From Antarcticibacterium sp. 1MA-6-2 (GTDB lineage: Bacteria; Bacteroidota; Bacteroidia; Flavobacteriales; Flavobacteriaceae): 64,000 bases of DNA. The position numbers and the translations under genes are program-made. Of the stretch, positions 43,056 to 51,819 are shown one piece after another. Each line of letters opens with the position of its first letter. Within the stretch, counting starts at the first letter, position 1. The stretch is taken from the NCBI RefSeq assembly GCF_021535135.1, contig NZ_CP091036.1, positions 4,319,005-4,383,004 on the forward strand, read 5' to 3'. The notes below the pieces were generated by a model that saw only the letters and a program-made list of their open reading frames with translations, searched no databases and was not told where the DNA came from.

Positions 43056-44216
43056 ATGAAAAATATCCTCCTGGCCCTGTTCCTGATCTTATTATTAGGA
43101 TGTAAAGGGGAAGACCGCTTAAAAGCTGAAGAAAATCAAGGAACTGAAAATGATACTGTGGGTGAAACAGGGATCTCTCTTGATATTCTTGCTAATTCAG
43201 AAAAGGTGGAATTCAATCTTGAGGAAGCAAATAAACTGGTGGAATTACCTCTTGCTTGTATTACTACAGAATACCCAAATAAATTGGGACAAACTTTAAG
43301 CGGTGAAAAGGACCTGCAATCTCCAAAAGAATTACATCCCTCTTTTTACGGGTGTTTTGACTGGCATTCTTCAGTACACGCTCATTGGTCGTTGGTGAGG
43401 TTATTGAAGAAATTTCCAAAACTGGAGAAATCTGAACAAATAAAGAAAAAGCTTGAGGAATCTTTATCCAAAGAAAACATTGCCGGAGAAATAGCTTATT
43501 TCCAAAAGGAACATAATCGTGATTATGAACGCACCTATGGCTGGGCATGGTTATTAAAACTGGCAGAAGAACTGCATACCTGGGATACTGACCTGGGAGA
43601 GGAATTATCTTCCAATATAAAACCGTTAACCAATTTGATAGTTGAGCGATATACTGAATTCCTTCCAAAACTGAATTATCCTATTAGGGTTGGGGAACAT
43701 TCAAACACAGCCTTTGCCTTGAGTTTTGCTCACGATTATGCTGTTGCAACTAAGAATGAAGAATTTAAGGCATTGATTGAAAAGCGAGCCAACGATTTTT
43801 ATTTATCAGATGATGACTGTCCTCTTGTATGGGAACCCAGTGGATTTGATTTTCTGTCCCCTTGCCTGCAGGAGATAGATATTATGCGAAAAGTGCTTCC
43901 AAAAGGTGCATTTTCTTTATGGATAGATGATTTCATGCCTCAACTTAAAAGCGACGTGTTTACCCTGGAACCTGGTGTAGTAAGTGACCGGAAAGATGGT
44001 AAACTTGTTCATCTTGATGGGCTTAATTTTAGCCGGGCCTGGGTTTTAAGTAGTCTTGCAAACCAATATTCTGAACAATATTCACATCTTCGAAATATTG
44101 CTAACAGTCATATTTCCTATTCTTTCCCTAATGTCGTGGGTGATACTTATGAAGGTGGACACTGGCTTGGAAGTTTTGCTTTATACGCCCTGGAAGCATC
44201 TAAAACTGTGGAGTGA
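43056..44216 (+). CDS. DUF2891 family lipoprotein
   Basis: A 386-aa protein with lipobox LLLGC (Cys16), then the DUF2891 core: CITTEYPNKLGQTLSGEKDL, HPSFYGCFDWHSSVHAHWSL, RTYGWAWLLKLAEELHTW, RVGEHSNTAFALSFAHDYAV and LSPCLQEIDIMRKVL. The family forms an alpha/alpha toroid-like fold with many conserved His/Trp residues; function is unknown. It overlaps the NRAMP gene by four bases (stop GTGA at 44213-44216), so the two are translationally coupled. The gene is intact. Confidence 0.88.
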   Translation: MKNILLALFLILLLGCKGEDRLKAEENQGTENDTVGETGISLDILANSEKVEFNLEEANKLVELPLACITTEYPNKLGQTLSGEKDLQSPKELHPSFYGCFDWHSSVHAHWSLVRLLKKFPKLEKSEQIKKKLEESLSKENIAGEIAYFQKEHNRDYERTYGWAWLLKLAEELHTWDTDLGEELSSNIKPLTNLIVERYTEFLPKLNYPIRVGEHSNTAFALSFAHDYAVATKNEEFKALIEKRANDFYLSDDDCPLVWEPSGFDFLSPCLQEIDIMRKVLPKGAFSLWIDDFMPQLKSDVFTLEPGVVSDRKDGKLVHLDGLNFSRAWVLSSLANQYSEQYSHLRNIANSHISYSFPNVVGDTYEGGHWLGSFALYALEASKTVE

Positions 44217-45426
44217 ACTGGTTAAAGAATATTGGACCGGGAGTACTTGTTTCAGCTGCATTTATAGGCCCGGGAACGGTCACCGTTTGTACTCTTGCAA
44301 GTGTTAATTTTCAGTATTCACTTCTTTGGGCTCTGTTGCTTTCCATTGTTGCCTGTGTAGTTCTTCAGGAAATGTCTGCCAGGCTCGGGATAATCTCCCA
44401 AAAGGGCCTTAGTGACTGCATCAGGGAAGAATTAAAACATCCTGTTGTAAAGATCCCGGGTCTTATCTTAATATTTTCGGCTATTGTTATTGGTAATGCT
44501 GCGTACGAGGCAGGAAATATAACTGGAGCTGTTTTGGGAATAACGGCCATTACATCTCCATTAAGAACTGGTGTAGGCAATTTTTCACTGGATATATGGA
44601 GTTTGTTAGTAGGAGGTATTGCCTTTTTGTTACTGGCCATAGGAAACTATAAATTTTTGGAAAGAATTTTTATTGTTCTGGTAGGTTTAATGAGCATATC
44701 TTTCCTGGTCACTGCATTTGTAGTACAACCAGACCCTGGGGCTATTCTGAGAGGTCTTTTTATACCTAATACAGGATCGGCCGGACTGTTAACTGTTATG
44801 GCACTTGTTGGGACCACTGTAGTGCCTTATAATGTTTTTCTGCACGCTTCTCTTGTTGGAGAAAAATGGAATAAGCCTCAGGACCTCAAAATCGCCCGGA
44901 GAGAATTAATATTTGCAATTGTTTTGGGAGGTGTGGTCTCTATGGCAATTGTAATATGTGCGGCAGCACCTAACCTTGTAGAAGTAACAACTGCTGCCGA
45001 TCTTGCAGTTGGTCTCGAACCTCTTTTTGGAATGTATGCCACACGGTTTATTGCCCTGGGTTTAATGGCTGCCGGAATTACATCTTCAATAACTGCTCCC
45101 TTGGCCGCAGCCTACGTGGTCAAAGGATGTTTGGGATGGAAAGCTGGTCTTACATCTTTAAAATTTAAAGCCGTTTGGGCAGCTATTCTTATTTTGGGGA
45201 TTATATTCTCCTCATTAGGATTTAAACTAGAGAAGTGATTCAATTTGCCCAGGTAGCCAATGGTATCCTGTTACCTGTCATTGCAATGTTTTTGTTTTGG
45301 ATCGTCAATAAAGCATCTGTAATGGGCGACTACAGGAATAGTATACTTCAAAACATCCTGGGAATAATAATAATTGCAATTGCAATTTTTCTTGGAGCTA
45401 AATCTATATATACAGTACTACAGTAA
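44213..45426 (+). CDS. NRAMP-family metal-ion transporter-like protein (frame broken at about 45228)
   Basis: About 404 aa and eleven predicted helices: LKNIGPGVLVSAAFIGPGTV (compare the DPGN motif of true Nramp proteins; here GPGT), QEMSARLGIISQKGLSDCI, VPYNVFLHASLVGEKW (compare MPHN) and FAQVANGILLPVIAMFLFW. Changed ion-binding motifs suggest this branch may not carry divalent metals. The frame breaks where SLGFK meets REVIQFAQ; one C is probably missing from AAACCTAGAG. The GTG start overlaps the DUF2891 stop. In Bacillus, ycsG of this family is encoded beside the 5-oxoprolinase genes, as here. Confidence 0.86.
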
Positions 45427-45436
45427 ATAGGGACTA

Positions 45437-46174
45437 ATGAAATATATACACCTAAATTGTGACCTGGGAGAAGGAGGAGAACAGGACGGGAGGCTAATGC
45501 CACTTATTTCGGCTTGTAATATAGCTAGCGGGGGACATGCAGGAGATAAGGAAACGATGAAGAGAACATTAGCCCTGGCGCTGGAATATAATGTTCAAAT
45601 AGGTGCACATCCTTCTTATCCCGATAAACAAAACTTCGGAAGGAAAAGCATGAAGACTTCTTCGGAAGAATTAAAGCATTCTTTGGTAAGCCAAATCGGG
45701 TCACTGAAGAAAATAGCTGAATCGATGGGAGGAAAACTGGATCATGTGAAACCTCATGGGGCACTTTATAACGAGGCGGCAAAGGATACAAAAATTGCCA
45801 CTATTGTTCTGGAATCTATTCTGAAAATTGATGAACAAATGTCTGTTTATGTGCCTCAAAATTCTGTCATTGCAGACCTTGCAAAAGGGAAAATTCAAAC
45901 AGTAACTGAAGCTTTTGCAGACCGAAATTATGAGGATAACTATCAGCTAGTTTCCAGGAAAAAATCCAATGCAGTTTTAACTGAAAAAGAAAAGATTTTT
46001 AATCATCTTTTTACAATGTTTTATGAGGGGGAAATCGAGACTATAAATGGAAAATTTTTAGAGTGTAAAGCTGATACTTTTTGTCTTCATAGCGACACTC
46101 AAAATGCAGTAGAAATTCTGGAGTATCTGCATCAAAATTTCACTCAAAAAAATATCAGTATCTTTAAAAAATGA
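45437..46174 (+). CDS. pxpA: 5-oxoprolinase subunit A (LamB/YcsF family)
   Basis: A 245-aa subunit of the ATP-dependent 5-oxoprolinase that opens pyroglutamate to glutamate. Signature segments: HLNCDLGEGGEQDGRLMPLI, NIASGGHAGDKETMKRTLAL, GAHPSYPDKQNFGRKSM, VKPHGALYNEAAKD and EAFADRNYEDNYQLVSR. The stop overlaps the pxpB ATG by four bases. Together with pxpB and pxpC it forms a complete pxpABC set, preceded by the NRAMP gene. Confidence 0.94.
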   Translation: MKYIHLNCDLGEGGEQDGRLMPLISACNIASGGHAGDKETMKRTLALALEYNVQIGAHPSYPDKQNFGRKSMKTSSEELKHSLVSQIGSLKKIAESMGGKLDHVKPHGALYNEAAKDTKIATIVLESILKIDEQMSVYVPQNSVIADLAKGKIQTVTEAFADRNYEDNYQLVSRKKSNAVLTEKEKIFNHLFTMFYEGEIETINGKFLECKADTFCLHSDTQNAVEILEYLHQNFTQKNISIFKK

Positions 46175-46905
46175 GCTTGGAATTCAGTGACATAAAACCC
46201 ATGGGGGAGAGGGCTATTTTAATTGAATTTGAACCGGAAATCAATCAAAATACTCTTGAAAAAGTTCTACTGGCGCGAGAAATTATTAATTCTAAAAAGC
46301 TTAAACAAAAAGTTGAAGTAATAACTGCATATAACTCGTTGTTAATAAATTATAAGTCACCTATAGAAGATATCTATAGAGAGGTTTTGGAGGTAAAAAT
46401 GCTTTTGCGTGGGGCTAAAATAGGAAAAAATGAACAAAGACTACTATTCCATATTCCGGTGTGTTACGATGCGGATTTTGGATGGGATCTTGATCAAATT
46501 TCCGGGGAAAAAGAATTGTCTTTTGAAGAAGTAGTTCAGCTTCATTCCAAACCAATTTATACAGTATACTTTATAGGATTCTTACCTGGTTTTTTATACC
46601 TGGGGGGCCTTCCTGAAATATTAAATTTTCCACGGAAAAATGAACCCCGTATGGAGGTGCCAAAAGGTGCTGTTGGAATAGGTGGAAATCAAACCGGAAT
46701 TTATCCAAAAAAGAGTCCCGGCGGCTGGCAAATTATAGGCAATTCTCCCGTCGATCTTTTCAATAAAAACACAACTCCTCCCTGCCAGATTTCAGCCGGA
46801 GACAAGGTGAAATTTTATCCTGTTTCAAAGACCGATTATTTTACAATAAAGGATGAAGTAGAGTCTGGAAATTATCAGCTAGAAAATGAAAAGTTCCATG
46901 ACTGA
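46171..46905 (+). CDS. pxpB: 5-oxoprolinase subunit B (KipI family)
   Basis: A 244-aa protein with the KipI/allophanate-hydrolase subunit 1 pattern: DIKPMGERAILIEFEPEIN, HIPVCYDADFGWDLDQIS, VYFIGFLPGFLYLGGLPEIL, RMEVPKGAVGIGGNQTGIYP and SPGGWQIIGNSPVDLF. It partners with PxpC in 5-oxoproline hydrolysis. It overlaps pxpA by four bases and pxpC by eight (ATGACTGA), typical of a coupled operon. The gene is intact. Confidence 0.94.
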   Translation: MSLEFSDIKPMGERAILIEFEPEINQNTLEKVLLAREIINSKKLKQKVEVITAYNSLLINYKSPIEDIYREVLEVKMLLRGAKIGKNEQRLLFHIPVCYDADFGWDLDQISGEKELSFEEVVQLHSKPIYTVYFIGFLPGFLYLGGLPEILNFPRKNEPRMEVPKGAVGIGGNQTGIYPKKSPGGWQIIGNSPVDLFNKNTTPPCQISAGDKVKFYPVSKTDYFTIKDEVESGNYQLENEKFHD

Positions 46906-47699
46906 AATTGAAGTTTTACAACCGGGATTATTTTCTACGATTCAGGACCTGGGAAGATTTGGATCAATGGCTTATGGAGTGCCAATGAGTGGAGCTATGG
47001 ATAAATATGCTGCAACTATGGCAAATTTACTATTGCAAAATTCTGCTGATGCTGCTTTTCTTGAAATTACGTTATCAGGACCTAAACTTCAATTTCGTGG
47101 GTCTGCAGAAATAGTTTTAACGGGTGGAGATCTTTCTCCAATGTTGAATACTAAGCCTCTTCTAAATAACCATGTCTATCTTGTGCAGCAGGGGGATATT
47201 CTAAGTTTTGCAGGAAGAAGAGCCTAGTTGCAGATGCTATTTGGGAATTTCGGGAGGATTTGATACCGAAATAGCTCTGGGTAGCAGGAGCTGGTTTGAG
47301 GGTGTTACAACGAATTACAGACTGGAAAAAGGAATGACGCTTAAAGTAGCCGCTAATTTAAAAACAGGTACCTGTACTTTCTCTAGGCCTAAAGTGGAAA
47401 TAGATTATCTGGAGGAGGAAGAACTGATAGTTTTTCCCGGACCGGAATACATAAAGCTGCCGTTAAAAATTAAAGAGGAGTTAGAAAAGAGAATTTTTAC
47501 AGTCGGAAATAATAGCAACAGGATGGCTGTTCAACTAGAGGGAAAAGTGGAAAATAATCTTAATGCCATTATTACAGCACTACGTCTTACCAGGTACCGT
47601 GCAGTTAACTCCTTCAGGAAATATGATAATCCTAATGAGAGATTGCCAAACAACTTAGTGGCTATCCCCGTATATTACAATTATCAGAAAAAGCCATAA
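46898..47699 (+). CDS. pxpC: 5-oxoprolinase subunit C (KipA family, biotin-dependent-carboxylase-like) (frame broken at 47225)
   Basis: About 267 aa: MTEIEVLQPGLFSTIQDLGR, AYGVPMSGAMDKYAATMANL, ITLSGPKLQFRGSAEIVLTG, then GISGGFDTEIALGSRSWFEG and FTVGNNSNRMAVQLEG. I take the start at 46898, which overlaps the pxpB stop; an in-frame ATG at 46886 is possible. The break at 47222-47228 is an RCCGGY lesion: GCCGGT restores GRRAGCRCYLG, the conserved 'SGCRAYLA' position. The C-terminal end is slightly shorter than some homologues. Confidence 0.92.
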
Positions 47700-47846
47700 A
47701 CACACTTGCACAAAAAATACCGGGGGAAAGTCTGCATTTTGTTTTAACTAATTTTCCCTAATCAGGAAAGGCAACTTTTCAAAACCTTAAATTAATTCTT
47801 TTATCTTTAATGCTTTTAATAGTACTAAAGGCTATACAGGAGAACT

Positions 47847-48578
47847 TTGTGGGAAATAGTTTATAAAAACTTACTGCTTGTTTACATACTGGAATTAGGT
47901 GCTGCATTGGCAGGAAGTTATTATTTGAAGAAAATTAAAGGTGTAAAGAAGGAGACAAAAATTCTTGTTTACTACCTGTGGCTGGTAATCTTCGTGGAAT
48001 CAGTAGGTTTATATCCATTATATGCTTATTTCACGAATTATGAGACGATGCCGTTCATCAAAGATACTCCCTGGGAACGCAATTACTGGTGGTACAATTT
48101 GTATCATTTTTTAAAATTTGCAGCTCTGTTTTATTATTTCGTCAGCCAGCTTTCGTCTGCCGTGAAACGTAAGATTTTTAGGATTGTTGCCGTAATCTAT
48201 CTCCTTTGTTCAATCCTATACCTTAGTTTCTCAGGAGAATTTTTCTACCAATATTCAACATTTGATTCTATTGTTGGCACCTTTTTTATTATAACCTTAA
48301 TACTATTCTATCTCTATGAACTTTTAAAAAGTGAGCAGATTTTAAATTTTTATAAGAGTCTTCCATTTTACATCTCTATAGGAATACTTGTTTGGCATGT
48401 CACTGTCACTCCATTATTAATTTATAGCATGTATTTCACCCAAAGAAGTCCTGAGTTTGTAGAACTAAATACCATTGTCCTGCGCCTTATAAATATTTTT
48501 TTATACGGGATGTTTATTGCGGGATTTTTAATTTGTGCTACAAAGAAGAAAGAAATCGAAAAATTGAAGAGAGTTTAA
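47847..48578 (+). CDS. Seven-TM hypothetical membrane protein, copy 1
   Basis: A 243-aa integral membrane protein with about seven predicted helices (YILELGAALAGSYYL, ILVYYLWLVIFVESVGL, IVGTFFIITLILFYLYELLK, FYISIGILVWHVTVTPLLIY, INIFLYGMFIAGFLICA). The start is TTG (TTG-TGG-GAA), the same unusual start as its paralogue at 49361. Alignment by eye shows shared positions: N-terminal WEI, a VYY in helix 2, YELLKSEQILNF versus FELLNSEHLLNF, and NIFLY in the last helix. I do not know the family; both sit upstream of a two-component pair, so a sensory membrane role is inferred. Confidence 0.75.
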   Translation: MWEIVYKNLLLVYILELGAALAGSYYLKKIKGVKKETKILVYYLWLVIFVESVGLYPLYAYFTNYETMPFIKDTPWERNYWWYNLYHFLKFAALFYYFVSQLSSAVKRKIFRIVAVIYLLCSILYLSFSGEFFYQYSTFDSIVGTFFIITLILFYLYELLKSEQILNFYKSLPFYISIGILVWHVTVTPLLIYSMYFTQRSPEFVELNTIVLRLINIFLYGMFIAGFLICATKKKEIEKLKRV

Positions 48579-48979
48579 CCGGGAGCTAAAAACAAAAAGT
48601 GCCGCTTTCATTTCAAACATTAAGAGCCCTACCTAATAATATTTTCCTTTAAACGACACTTTTGTTTCCAGGTCACCCTGGTGACTTTATTATGATCAAA
48701 TGTAGCTTACCTGTTAAATTTCTGCAAGGGGATTTTTCCCCTTTTATATTACCGGGAGTGCCGTTTTAATCTTTAGTAGAGGTTAATCTGCTACCGGAAT
48801 TTAAATTACGGCACACTCCAGTAAGGCTGGTTGAAGTTAATGATGTAAACTTACTATGAGCTTTTATTCTAAACCAGGGGAAAATTCCCCTTTTTAAGTG
48901 ATTAAATTAATAATTGAGAATTAATTATACTTTTAATATTATTTCAGGATCATTTATTCATCTTTAACAATAGGAACCT
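48579..48979. other. Intergenic region after 7-TM copy 1, with several hairpins
   Basis: Four hundred bases holding the conserved hairpin element at 48594-48667, a terminator-like hairpin around 48724-48746 (AAGGGGATTTTTCCCCTTTT) and another around 48877-48896 (GGGGAAAATTCCCC). No ORF was seen. The two simple hairpins look like consecutive transcription end points before the next small gene. Confidence 0.55.
48594..48667 (+). ncRNA. Candidate structured RNA element, copy 1 (stem plus conserved 26-nt loop)
   Basis: A stem formed by AAAAGTGCCG (from 48595) and CGACACTTTT (to 48664), with one mismatch, encloses a 26-base segment at 48615-48640 that is identical to the one at 50125-50150. Both copies lie just after a 7-TM paralogue. 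The loop identity exceeds that of the neighbouring DNA. Whether it is a terminator, a regulatory RNA or a DNA repeat cannot be told. Confidence 0.5.
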
Positions 48980-49354
48980 ATGGGAAAAAGAATACCAACA
49001 AACGTGGCGAAGGAGCTATTTTCAAACTGGACTGCGGTAGGTGGCCCGGGAAAAGCTATAAGTAGAGCCGGATATAGAGATACATTTGAAAGCTGGTTCA
49101 GCCTAACGGAATTAAAAGAATATATACAATACCTGGAAGATAACATTACACCGGAACAAAATCCCGGGGTTAGAGTTTACTTTGGCAGTTACGGCAATCA
49201 ACCCGGACCACAAAAAGGATTCAGCACCATTTTTCTTGCTCCTACCAGAGAAGTGAGTTCTGAAGAAGTGGTGCAAAACAGCAATGACTATAATCTTGAC
49301 GCGTATAACAGTGGTGGTACAAAATGGCCACTTAGGTTGCTTATTAAAATATAG
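48980..49354 (+). CDS. Small hypothetical protein
   Basis: A 124-aa soluble protein with no signal peptide: VAKELFSNWTAVGGPGKAIS, TELKEYIQYLEDNITPEQNP, VRVYFGSYGNQPGPQKGFST and FLAPTREVSSEEVVQNSNDY. I do not recognise the family. It precedes 7-TM copy 2 by only six bases, so the two are likely co-expressed; copy 1 has no such partner. A role as the soluble partner of the membrane protein is inference from position. Confidence 0.7.
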   Translation: MGKRIPTNVAKELFSNWTAVGGPGKAISRAGYRDTFESWFSLTELKEYIQYLEDNITPEQNPGVRVYFGSYGNQPGPQKGFSTIFLAPTREVSSEEVVQNSNDYNLDAYNSGGTKWPLRLLIKI

Positions 49355-49360
49355 TATATT

Positions 49361-50123
49361 TTGTGGGAAATTTTTATTGAAAATAGGCTGTATCCTACAT
49401 ACATTGTGGAATTTCTGGCTGCAACTGCAGGAATAGTTTTCCTCTCAAGTAGTAAAACCCCAGGGAAGGCAAATAAACTCCTGGTATACTATCTTGTATT
49501 TATATTTATTTTTGATTTATTGGCCATAACCTACGGCTTGTACGGCTATGTTTATAATTGGAAATATTTAGAGTTCATTACAAGTCCCTTCCGCAGTATT
49601 TACTGGATATATAATTTACTTACTCTTATTTCAGCAACTGCGTATACGCTGTATTTTTACCTTCAATTAAACTCTGCCTTTTTAAAAAAATCCTTTTAAT
49701 TTTAACTTAAGCACTTTCCTGGTGAGTTCAACTTTTTCATATTTCGTAGGAAATCAATTCTTTTCTACTACTTCCTCGTTTTCTTATATCTTCGCCTCCT
49801 TCTTAATTTTCTTTTCGGTTATATTTTACTATTTCGAGTTATTAAATTCAGAACATTTATTAAACTTTAAAACCGAACTTCCACTGTATATTTCTGCAGG
49901 GCTATTAATTTACCAGTTGGGTATAACTCCTCTTTTCATTTTTCAGAAATATATAAGGGTGAGTGATGATTTTAGAATGTTGTACAGCTGGATCCTTGAC
50001 ATTGGAAATATTTTCCTTTACACCCTGTTTGTATATGGTTTTATTAAAAAAATTTCTGCAGATAAGAAAGAGGCAAGCCGGGCAATTGAGCAGAATAGAA
50101 AAAGCAAAAAGTGCTGCACATGA
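49361..50123 (+). CDS. Seven-TM hypothetical membrane protein, copy 2 (frame broken at about 49690-49712)
   Basis: About 253 aa after repair; a paralogue of the protein at 47847. The start is TTG (TTG-TGG-GAA). Two lesions lie close together: an A-run at 49684-49690 lacks one base (FLKKILLIL), and 49705-49712 (ACTTAAGC) is an RCCGGY lesion that restores ILTGTFLVSSTFSYF. After that the frame continues through YISAGLLIYQLGITPLFIFQ and IGNIFLYTLFVYGFIKK to the stop. It shares the C-terminal NIFLY helix and YELL/FELL segment with copy 1. Function is unknown. Confidence 0.72.
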
Positions 50124-50172
50124 TAAACATTAAGAGCCCTACCTAATAATGCAACCCTGAACAGCACTTATT
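50103..50172 (+). ncRNA. Candidate structured RNA element, copy 2 (stem plus conserved 26-nt loop)
   Basis: A perfect 8-bp stem AAGTGCTG (50109-50116) / CAGCACTT (50162-50169) encloses the same 26-base segment as copy 1, at 50125-50150, at the same distance from each stem arm. One stem base pair differs from copy 1. It overlaps the end of the 7-TM copy 2 reading frame and precedes a second hairpin at about 50235-50258. A conserved loop on a changed stem argues for a structure under selection or a recent duplication. Confidence 0.5.
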
Positions 50173-50328
50173 ACTACTATAGTAATAATGTTTTAATCGA
50201 ATAATTAAAGGTAGTAATAAGCTTTTTCCTTCACAAGGGTATTTTTCCCCCTTTTTCATGAGTCTAAAGCCTCAAATTTTAAAATAGAGTTTAGTTTTTA
50301 TGTATACTTGTTAAGAATTTGCATAAAA

Positions 50329-51108
50329 ATGCTTCAAAGAGAAGAACTTCTATTAATCGTTTATTTCATTGTGGTAATTTTACTTCTTATCACCTTTGGG
50401 ATAATTTTCTTTATAACCTTCCAAAAAAGAAAAAATAAACTGATCTATGAAAAGTTTGAGGCTGAGAAAAGATTTGAAGAGGAGCTTACCCAGTCAAAAT
50501 TAGAAATCCAGGAACAAACACTTAAGAATGTTGGGTGGGAATTACACGATAACATTGGCCAGCTTCTGTCCGTTGCCAATATGCAACTCAATATATTATC
50601 CCGAACCATTGAAAATCCCTCAAAAACACCTTTACTGGAAATTAAAGAAGTGGTGGCTCAATCTCTCCAGGAAGTCCGTTCCCTTTCTAAATCATTAAAT
50701 AATGAAGTTATTGACTACACAGGTTTGCAGGCTTCAGTTAAAAATGAACTCGCGCGTTTTGCCAGGCTTAATGTAATTAAAACCGAATTAAAGATTTCTG
50801 GCAGCGAAGTGCCAATTCCCCAAAAGGATGCAATAATTCTCTTCAGAATCTTACAGGAGTTTTTCAGTAATGTTATAAAACATTCAAAAGCTGACAATCT
50901 TGAAGTTGAATTTTTATACACTCCCAATACATTAAAAATTATTGCCCTTGATAATGGTATTGGATATAATGCTGAAGATATAGAAAAAAGTTCGGGTCTT
51001 TTAAATATGGAAAGTCGTGCGGAATTAATAGGAGCTGGTTTTGATTTAAATTCTTCCCCTGGGAATGGCAGCAGTTTAATTTTACAATACCCAATAAAAT
51101 TATTATAA
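50329..51108 (+). CDS. Sensor histidine kinase (HisKA_3/NarL-partner type)
   Basis: A 259-aa kinase from the ATG at 50329 (a TTG start at 50308 is possible). One N-terminal helix (LLLIVYFIVVILLLITFGIIFFITF) is followed by a short coiled region, the HisKA_3 domain with phospho-acceptor His73 (GWELHDNIGQLLSVANMQLN) and an HATPase_c domain (NVIKHSKADNLEVEF as N box, ALDNGIGYNA as G1, SSGLLNMESRAELIGA as G2). It has no periplasmic sensor domain, so it may sense through partners such as the 7-TM proteins. The gene abuts the response regulator (stop at 51106, ATG at 51109). Confidence 0.9.
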   Translation: MLQREELLLIVYFIVVILLLITFGIIFFITFQKRKNKLIYEKFEAEKRFEEELTQSKLEIQEQTLKNVGWELHDNIGQLLSVANMQLNILSRTIENPSKTPLLEIKEVVAQSLQEVRSLSKSLNNEVIDYTGLQASVKNELARFARLNVIKTELKISGSEVPIPQKDAIILFRILQEFFSNVIKHSKADNLEVEFLYTPNTLKIIALDNGIGYNAEDIEKSSGLLNMESRAELIGAGFDLNSSPGNGSSLILQYPIKLL

Positions 51109-51742
51109 ATGAGTAGAACAGTTATAATTGTAGACGACCATACATTATTTGCTCAATCTCTGGTGAGTCTTATCCATTCTTTTGAAAATTTTGAAGTTAC
51201 AGCAGTATTTAAAACAGGGCAGGAACTGGTTGATTATTTTTCGCAAGGAAACCCTGTGCCAGATATTGTTTTACTGGATGTAAGAATGCCTGTAATGAAT
51301 GGTGTCGAGACGATGCTCTGGTTGAAAGAAAATCTTCCCGATCAAAAAGTATTGGCCCTTACAATGGAACACGATGAGGAAACAATTATAAAAATGATAA
51401 AATTGGGTTGTAGGGGATATTTATTGAAAGATATCGAACCTGAAGAATTTTTAGATGCCCTGGCGGCAATTCATGACACTTAGCTATTATTTTAATAGAG
51501 AAACAACCCAGGCTATGTCTAATGACCTTCGATATAAAACAAAAGAAGAACTTTCTCCGCGTGAAAAGGAATTTTTACACCTTGCCTGTAGTGAACGCAC
51601 CTACAAACAGGTAGCCGATGAGATGAACCTTAGTCCCAAAACTATTGATGGTTATCGAGAAGTACTTTTTAGTAAACTGGATGTGAAAAGCAGGGTAGGA
51701 CTTGTTCTGTTTGCCATTAAACACAGGATGGTGAACATCTAG
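51109..51742 (+). CDS. NarL/FixJ (LuxR-type) response regulator (frame broken at 51481)
   Basis: About 210 aa: a receiver domain with phospho-acceptor Asp57 (DIVLLDVRMPVMNGVETM), Lys in YLLKDIEPEEF, and a C-terminal LuxR HTH (LSPREKEFLHLACSERTYKQ, VADEMNLSPKTIDGYREVLF). The break at 51478-51484 is an RCCGGY lesion: ACCGGC restores HDTGYYFNRETTQ, the usual linker start. It directly follows its kinase. The regulated genes are unknown; the neighbouring 7-TM pair and hairpin elements are candidates. Confidence 0.92.
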
Positions 51743-51819
51743 ATGTACCCTTCTTTAACTTATTTTAACCTGATTCTCTTTAGCTTAAGCGTTTTCCTCA
51801 GTATCTTTGCTGCTTCAAA

